Assembly (NCBI GenBank): GCA_041750975.1
Contig: JBGSYN010000098.1
Location: forward strand, 1 to 64,000
DNA from: JBGSYN01 sp041750975
GTDB lineage: Bacteria > Pseudomonadota > Alphaproteobacteria > Geminicoccales > Geminicoccaceae
Reading direction: 5' to 3'
Length of the DNA stretch: 64,000 bases
Shown: in pieces, positions 60,261 to 64,000 of the stretch
How positions within the stretch are numbered: position 1 is the stretch's first letter
Layout of the letters: the number at the start of each line of letters is the position of its first letter
Position numbers and translations under genes: made by a program
The notes under the pieces: generated by a model
Seen by the model: only the letters and a program-made list of their open reading frames with translations
What the model was told of the DNA's origin: nothing
Databases searched by the model: none

Positions 60261-60978
60261 GTTTTCGTCGACACCGGTCGATGCGGGCTCCGCCGCGGAC
60301 CGGCCGCGGCGAGTTCTCTACGGCCGGCGATCGGGCCCGAGGCTCAGTCCCGCGCGGCGCCAGCTGCTCGACGAGCTTCTGCCTGCGTTTGTCCTCGAAT
60401 TGCCGGTACAAGGCTGTTTGCGGCCGGCCAGTTTGTTCGGCCCAATTCAGCGGCGATTTGCACTCGAAATCGGTTTTGGCGGCGGCGAGCATCTGGCCTG
60501 GCAGGCAATAAACCATCCCGAAATCGGATTTATCGGCGTCGAACCCTATACCAACGGTGTCGCCAGCCTTGTCGCGCAGATCGACGCCGCAAATCTAGCC
60601 AATGTGCGCATCTTGCAGGACGATGCGCGACTGCTGCTGGCAATGCTCGAGCCCCGATCCGTTCATCAGATTTTCGTCCTGTTTCCAGACCCCTGGCCCA
60701 AGACCCGCCATCACAAGCGCCGGATCGTCAACGCGACGACCGCCGAACTGATGGTTCGGGCACTGCTTCCGGGTGGCGAACTGCGGCTGGCGTCGGACGA
60801 TAGGGAGTATGTACGGTGGATGTTCGCTGCCATGCGCCAGCAGCCGGGGCTGCGTTGGCTGGCGGATCGCCCGGCGGACTGGCTTCGACGTCCCGCCGAC
60901 TGGCCGGCGACGCGATATGAAGAGAAGGCGATTGCAGCGGGTCGCGCCCCGGCATTCCTTCGGTTCATCAAGGATTAG
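60247..60978 (+). CDS. trmB: tRNA (guanine-N7)-methyltransferase TrmB
   Basis: This 243-residue Rossmann-fold methyltransferase modifies G46 of tRNAs. ALEIGFGGGEHL (SAM site), GVEPYTNG and FPDPWPKTRHHKRRI (catalytic region) are typical. The GTG at 60247 overlaps metK. The N-terminal ~20 residues look irregular and the ribosome-binding site (TGAGGC) is too close, so a later start is possible. No other start codon is in reach. Confidence 0.92.
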   Translation: MRSTRFSSTPVDAGSAADRPRRVLYGRRSGPRLSPARRQLLDELLPAFVLELPVQGCLRPASLFGPIQRRFALEIGFGGGEHLAWQAINHPEIGFIGVEPYTNGVASLVAQIDAANLANVRILQDDARLLLAMLEPRSVHQIFVLFPDPWPKTRHHKRRIVNATTAELMVRALLPGGELRLASDDREYVRWMFAAMRQQPGLRWLADRPADWLRRPADWPATRYEEKAIAAGRAPAFLRFIKD

Positions 60979-61074
60979 TCAAGGGCAGGTTGAACCGGCC
61001 GCGTTCGAAAAACCTTGCACTGAGCGCCGGAAGATCGCATATCACAACTAGCTTTCATCTGAGCCTTGAATTTT

Positions 61075-61102
61075 GGAGCGGGCCTTGACGTCCGCTCCTT
61101 TT
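61075..61102 (+). terminator. Hairpin and T-run upstream of rimP
   Basis: GGAGCGG (61075-61081) and CCGCTCC (61092-61098) are perfect arms around a 10-base loop, followed by TTTT, 8 bases before the rimP start. This is an intrinsic-terminator-like structure in the leader of the rimP-nusA-infB operon. It could end trmB transcripts or, like other nusA-operon leaders, act as an attenuator. Confidence 0.65.
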
Positions 61103-61110
61103 GGTATGCT

Positions 61111-61605
61111 GTGACGGCAGAATCGACGACTGAAGAAATTATCTCCGCCTTGCTCGAACCGGCCATCGACGATCTCGGCTACGAGCTTGTCCGGGTCAAG
61201 CTGCACGCAGCACCCCGCCGGACCTTGCAGGTCATGGTCGAGCCTGCCGATCACGGCTCAGAGATGACTGTCGAAGGTTGCGCCGAGATCAGCCACGTGC
61301 TGTCGGCGATTCTCGATGTCGAGGATCCGATCGGCGGCACCTATGATCTGGAAGTGAGTTCGCCGGGGCTCGACCGTCCGCTTGTCAAGCCTCAGCATTT
61401 TGAACGGTTCAGCGGATTGGAAGCACGCGTCGAGGCGCGCGAACCGGTCGAAGGACAAAGGCGGTTCCGCGGCCGGCTGCGAGGATTGAAGGATGGTCAC
61501 GTCATACTCGAGATTGGTGACAGCGAGCAGCGGATTGCCTTGGACAACGTCAAGAAGGCAAAACTGGTGTTGACGGACGAACTGCTGGCCAGCGCCCGCC
61601 ACTGA
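61111..61605 (+). CDS. rimP: Ribosome maturation factor RimP
   Basis: This 164-residue cytosolic factor is needed for 30S subunit maturation. The N-terminal alpha/beta domain (EPAIDDLGYELVRVKL) and C-terminal SH3-like domain (VEVSSPGLDRPL, then FRGRLRGLKDGHVIL) are typical. GTG 61111 is chosen because it gives the usual start and lies just after the leader hairpin. The longer frame would translate through the hairpin. It leads the nusA operon. Confidence 0.92.
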   Translation: MTAESTTEEIISALLEPAIDDLGYELVRVKLHAAPRRTLQVMVEPADHGSEMTVEGCAEISHVLSAILDVEDPIGGTYDLEVSSPGLDRPLVKPQHFERFSGLEARVEAREPVEGQRRFRGRLRGLKDGHVILEIGDSEQRIALDNVKKAKLVLTDELLASARH

Positions 61606-61644
61606 AACTGGAGATGCGGATGACGTGTTGTGAAGGAGTAGTCG

Positions 61645-63228
61645 ATGGAAGCTAGTGCCGGGATGGGGCGAGCCGAATTGTTGCGCGTCGCCGAGGCTGT
61701 TGCCCAGGAGAAGGGCATCACTGCCGGCGAGGTCATCGAGGCCCTGGAGAACGCGGTACAGACGGCGGCGCGTCGCAAATACGGCATGGATCACGTGATC
61801 ATTGCCGAAATGGACCGCAGGACCGGCGAGATCAAACTCTACCGCGAGCTTTCGGTTGCCGAGGACGTGGAAGATCCGGCGCTGCAGATCACGATCGAGG
61901 ATGCGCGCGAGCGCAATCCCGCGGCACAGGCCGGCGACGTCATCCTCGATCCGCTGCCGCCGATCGATCTCGGACGGATTTCGGCGCAGAGTGCCAAGCA
62001 AGTCATCGTCCAACGGGTCCGCGACGCCGAGCGTCAGCGGCAATATGAGGAGTTCAAGGACCGCATCGGCGAGGTCGTGGTCGGCGAGGTCAAGCGAATG
62101 GAGCACGGCAACGTGCTCGTCGATCTCGGCCGTTCGGAAGCCATCGTGCGCCGTGAGGATCTGATCCCCCGTGAGAGCTATCGGACCAAGGATCGCATCC
62201 GTGGTTTCATTTACGATGTCCGCCATGAAAGCCGAGGGCCGCAGATTTTCCTGTCGCGGGCCCATCCGACCTTCATGGCGAAGCTGTTCGAGCAGGAAGT
62301 CCCCGAAATCTATGATGGCATCATCGAGATCAAGGCGTGCGCCCGAGATGCCGGGAGCCGCGCCAAGATTGCCGTGATCTCGAAGGATCAGAGCATCGAC
62401 CCGGTCGGCGCCTGCGTCGGTATGCGCGGCTCGCGCGTGCAGGCCGTGGTGCAGGAACTCGCCGGCGAGAAAGTCGACATCATTCCTTGGTCGCCGGACG
62501 AAGCCACGTTCGTTGTCAACGCCTTGGCCCCGGCCGAGGTGAGCAAGGTCGTGCTCGACCCGGATGCCAATCGCATCGAAGTCATTGTCCCTGACCAGCA
62601 GCAGCATATCGCGATAGGCCGGCGTGGCCAGAATGTGCGCCTGGCGTCGCAACTGACGGGCTGGGACATCGACATCGTTTCCGAGACGGAAGATTCCGAA
62701 CGCCGCAATCGCGAGTTCCGGCAGTTGACGGACATGTTCACGAGCGGCCTCAATGTCGAGGAAGTCATCGCGCAACTCCTGGTCACCGAGGGCTTCAGCT
62801 CGATCGAGGAGATCGCTGCATGCGATGTCGTCGAACTCGGCGAAATCCAGGGTTTTGATGAGGAAATCGCCGAGGCTCTGAAGGAACGCGCCCAGGCCGA
62901 GCTCGACGAGCAACAGGCGCGGCTTCAAGAAGAGGCCGAAGCCTTGGGCATTGGCGAGGATCTCGCCAATTTCGAGGCCCTGAACTTCGAGACGGTGGTC
63001 GAGCTTGGCCGCAAAGGCGTGCTGACGCTCGAGAACTTTGCCGATCTTGCAGGCGACGAACTGGTCGAGCTGCTGCCGGAGGCGGGCCTGTCCGAGGCCG
63101 ATGCTGGCGAACTCGTCATGCAGGCGCGCGTTGCCCTTGGCTGGATCGAGCCGGAGGAACTCGAGCTGCAATCCAATGGAGACGAGGCCGTGGCGGCGGT
63201 TCCATCGAACGAGGAGGCCTCGGTCTGA
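61645..63228 (+). CDS. nusA: Transcription termination/antitermination factor NusA
   Basis: This 527-residue RNA-polymerase-binding factor controls pausing, termination and antitermination. The N-terminal domain, an S1 domain (about 130-200; GEVVVGEVKRMEHGNVLVDLG), two KH domains (about 225-350; CVGMRGSRVQAV and IAIGRRGQNVRLA) and two C-terminal acidic helix-hairpin repeats (about 365-500) are in order. AAGGAG 6 bases before ATG 61645 is a good site. The stop overlaps the ylxR start. Confidence 0.97.
   Translation: MEASAGMGRAELLRVAEAVAQEKGITAGEVIEALENAVQTAARRKYGMDHVIIAEMDRRTGEIKLYRELSVAEDVEDPALQITIEDARERNPAAQAGDVILDPLPPIDLGRISAQSAKQVIVQRVRDAERQRQYEEFKDRIGEVVVGEVKRMEHGNVLVDLGRSEAIVRREDLIPRESYRTKDRIRGFIYDVRHESRGPQIFLSRAHPTFMAKLFEQEVPEIYDGIIEIKACARDAGSRAKIAVISKDQSIDPVGACVGMRGSRVQAVVQELAGEKVDIIPWSPDEATFVVNALAPAEVSKVVLDPDANRIEVIVPDQQQHIAIGRRGQNVRLASQLTGWDIDIVSETEDSERRNREFRQLTDMFTSGLNVEEVIAQLLVTEGFSSIEEIAACDVVELGEIQGFDEEIAEALKERAQAELDEQQARLQEEAEALGIGEDLANFEALNFETVVELGRKGVLTLENFADLAGDELVELLPEAGLSEADAGELVMQARVALGWIEPEELELQSNGDEAVAAVPSNEEASV
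63212..63217 (+). promoter_or_regulatory. Ribosome-binding site deciding ylxR start
   Basis: AGGAGG inside the last codons of nusA sits 7 bases before a CTG (63225) in the ylxR frame. The spacing is ideal for that CTG. No ATG, GTG or TTG in the ylxR frame lies between here and the conserved family core. Confidence 0.6.
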
Positions 63229-63977
63229 TAGAAACGGATGCGGATCGTAGCCTCCTGGTCGGCCAATCTGAGCGGGACGATGCATTAGGATTCGAGCCGG
63301 ACGACGCCATCGACGATGGCAACCGGCGACGGTGTATCGTGACCCGAGAAGTGGTTCGAAAGTGCGAACTCATACGCTTCGTACTTGATCCCGAAGGTCG
63401 TGTGACCCCTGATCTCTCGGAAAAATTGCCCGGCCGCGGGGTTTGGGTTCGGTCGAACCGTGCCCATATCGACTTGGCAGGGGAGCGTCGGCTTTTTGGG
63501 CGCGCTTTTAAACGTGGGATTATCGTCGATAACGATTTGGCAAATCTGCTGGAGGCAAGCCTCAGTCGCAGAGCGCTTGACAGCCTCGGATTGGCGCAGC
63601 GTGCAGGTCAAGTCCTGGCGGGTTTCGACAAGATTGCCAAGCGTCTCGAAATCGACGGCAATCCAAAGGCCCGTGCCGTCGATAGCGGTGCCGGCGTTGC
63701 GATTCTCTTGACCTCTGGTGACGCGTCGCTCGATGGCGATGCTTCCAAACTGCGGGCCAAGGCGCGGCATCTCTACCGGATCGTCGCCTTTTCCCGCGAA
63801 GAACTTGGCCGCGCCTTGGGTCGTGACCAGGCCGTTCATGTCTTCGTAGAGCGTGGACGGCTGGCCCAGCGGTTCGTTGGAGATTGTCTGCGATTGCGCG
63901 GATTTCGCGACTTGGATTTGCAGAATCCGAGTACTGAACAGAAATATAATTGTTCCGAGGTGGCATCGGCATCATGA
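63225..63977 (+). CDS. ylxR: YlxR RNA-binding protein with L7Ae-like domain, probable CTG start
   Basis: This is a 250-residue protein with an N-terminal YlxR (DUF448) domain (RRRCIVTREVVRKCELIRFV, GRGVWV) and a C-terminal L7Ae-like domain (ALDSLGLAQRAGQVLAGFDK). The conserved RRRCIV block needs a start well before the first GTG (63339), and that GTG lies inside the block. Upstream, the frame is open into nusA, but the only start-like codon with a good site is CTG 63225 (overlapping the nusA TGA as CTGA) or ATA three bases on. The intervening acidic sequence looks coding. ylxR is co-transcribed with nusA and infB, whose start overlaps its stop. Confidence 0.85.
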   Translation: MIETDADRSLLVGQSERDDALGFEPDDAIDDGNRRRCIVTREVVRKCELIRFVLDPEGRVTPDLSEKLPGRGVWVRSNRAHIDLAGERRLFGRAFKRGIIVDNDLANLLEASLSRRALDSLGLAQRAGQVLAGFDKIAKRLEIDGNPKARAVDSGAGVAILLTSGDASLDGDASKLRAKARHLYRIVAFSREELGRALGRDQAVHVFVERGRLAQRFVGDCLRLRGFRDLDLQNPSTEQKYNCSEVASAS

Positions 63978-64000
63978 GTGACACCAAGACCCAAGATCGC
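63974..64000 (+). CDS. infB: Translation initiation factor IF-2 (start only)
   Basis: ATG 63974 overlaps the ylxR stop as ATGA and opens a frame reading MSDTKTQDR to the window edge. Only nine codons are present, so identity rests on the universal nusA-ylxR-infB order and on the polar N-terminus usual for IF-2. Confidence 0.75.

Noticed and set aside
61258..63285. 675-codon minus-strand frame over rimP and nusA
   Set aside because: Antisense shadow of GC-rich codon usage. rimP and nusA on the plus strand are certain.

Overview
The window reads as one stretch of a high-GC alphaproteobacterial chromosome, most likely from the Rhodospirillales/Kiloniellales side. The main evidence is the right half. 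It carries a housekeeping gene order typical of alphaproteobacteria (tsaB-rimI ... miaB-phoH-ybeY-corC-lnt ... metK-trmB-rimP-nusA-ylxR-infB), a glnD-murJ-trpS run, a ccmDEFGH cytochrome c maturation block and a MucR/Ros-type regulator. No rRNA, tRNA, CRISPR array or intact insertion sequence was recognised. Only the first ~110 bases look like the edge of a transposase gene. This assignment comes from reading the sequence and is not a database placement.

Layout. 1-3.5 kb: a possible IS edge beside a small gene remnant, then a PHB-depolymerase-type esterase, a fatty acid desaturase and a DUF2147 protein, all on the minus strand. 3.7-14 kb: a sulfatase locus on the minus strand. It has a small conserved-looking protein, two exported arylsulfatases, an exported HAD-family hydrolase, a beta-barrel outer membrane protein, an exported formylglycine-generating enzyme (FGE) that keeps both catalytic cysteines, and a patatin-like lipoprotein. 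A membrane-anchored TolB/TPR regulator is divergently transcribed at one end. The simplest reading is a periplasmic system in which the FGE-like protein activates the two sulfatases and the regulator controls the set. 14-20 kb: accessory genes (aquaporin, SYLF protein, cupin, an unrecognised 530-residue protein, DUF3253 and MgtC) separated by AT-rich spacers rich in palindromes.

20-26.6 kb: an acyl-CoA synthetase, then a three-gene set (SDR, FAH-family hydrolase, Dabb protein) that resembles the late steps of L-fucose/L-rhamnose-type non-phosphorylated sugar catabolism, an alpha/beta hydrolase and an RtcB-type RNA ligase. 26.6-33.4 kb: a TPR protein, tusA, mepA, small membrane and MFS proteins, a hydrolase and an Asp/Glu racemase. 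33.4-38.3 kb: three tandem paralogous lipoproteins of unknown function, then a sugar-type ABC importer (binding protein and two permeases, no ATPase). 38.6-44 kb: cupin, SIMPL protein, MsrB and ccmDEFGH.

44-64 kb: core genes on the plus strand, tightly packed and often overlapping. They cover nitrogen signalling (glnD), lipid II flipping (murJ), tRNA charging and modification (trpS, tsaB, miaB, trmB), Fe-S assembly (nfu), rRNA processing and ribosome maturation (ybeY, rimP, rimI), lipoprotein acylation (lnt), SAM synthesis (metK) and the nusA-ylxR-infB transcription/translation operon, which runs off the window in infB. The items most worth a second look are the sulfatase/exported-FGE locus with a decayed HAD copy, the tandem lipoprotein family, and an apparent CTG start for ylxR with a near-ideal ribosome-binding site overlapping the nusA stop.
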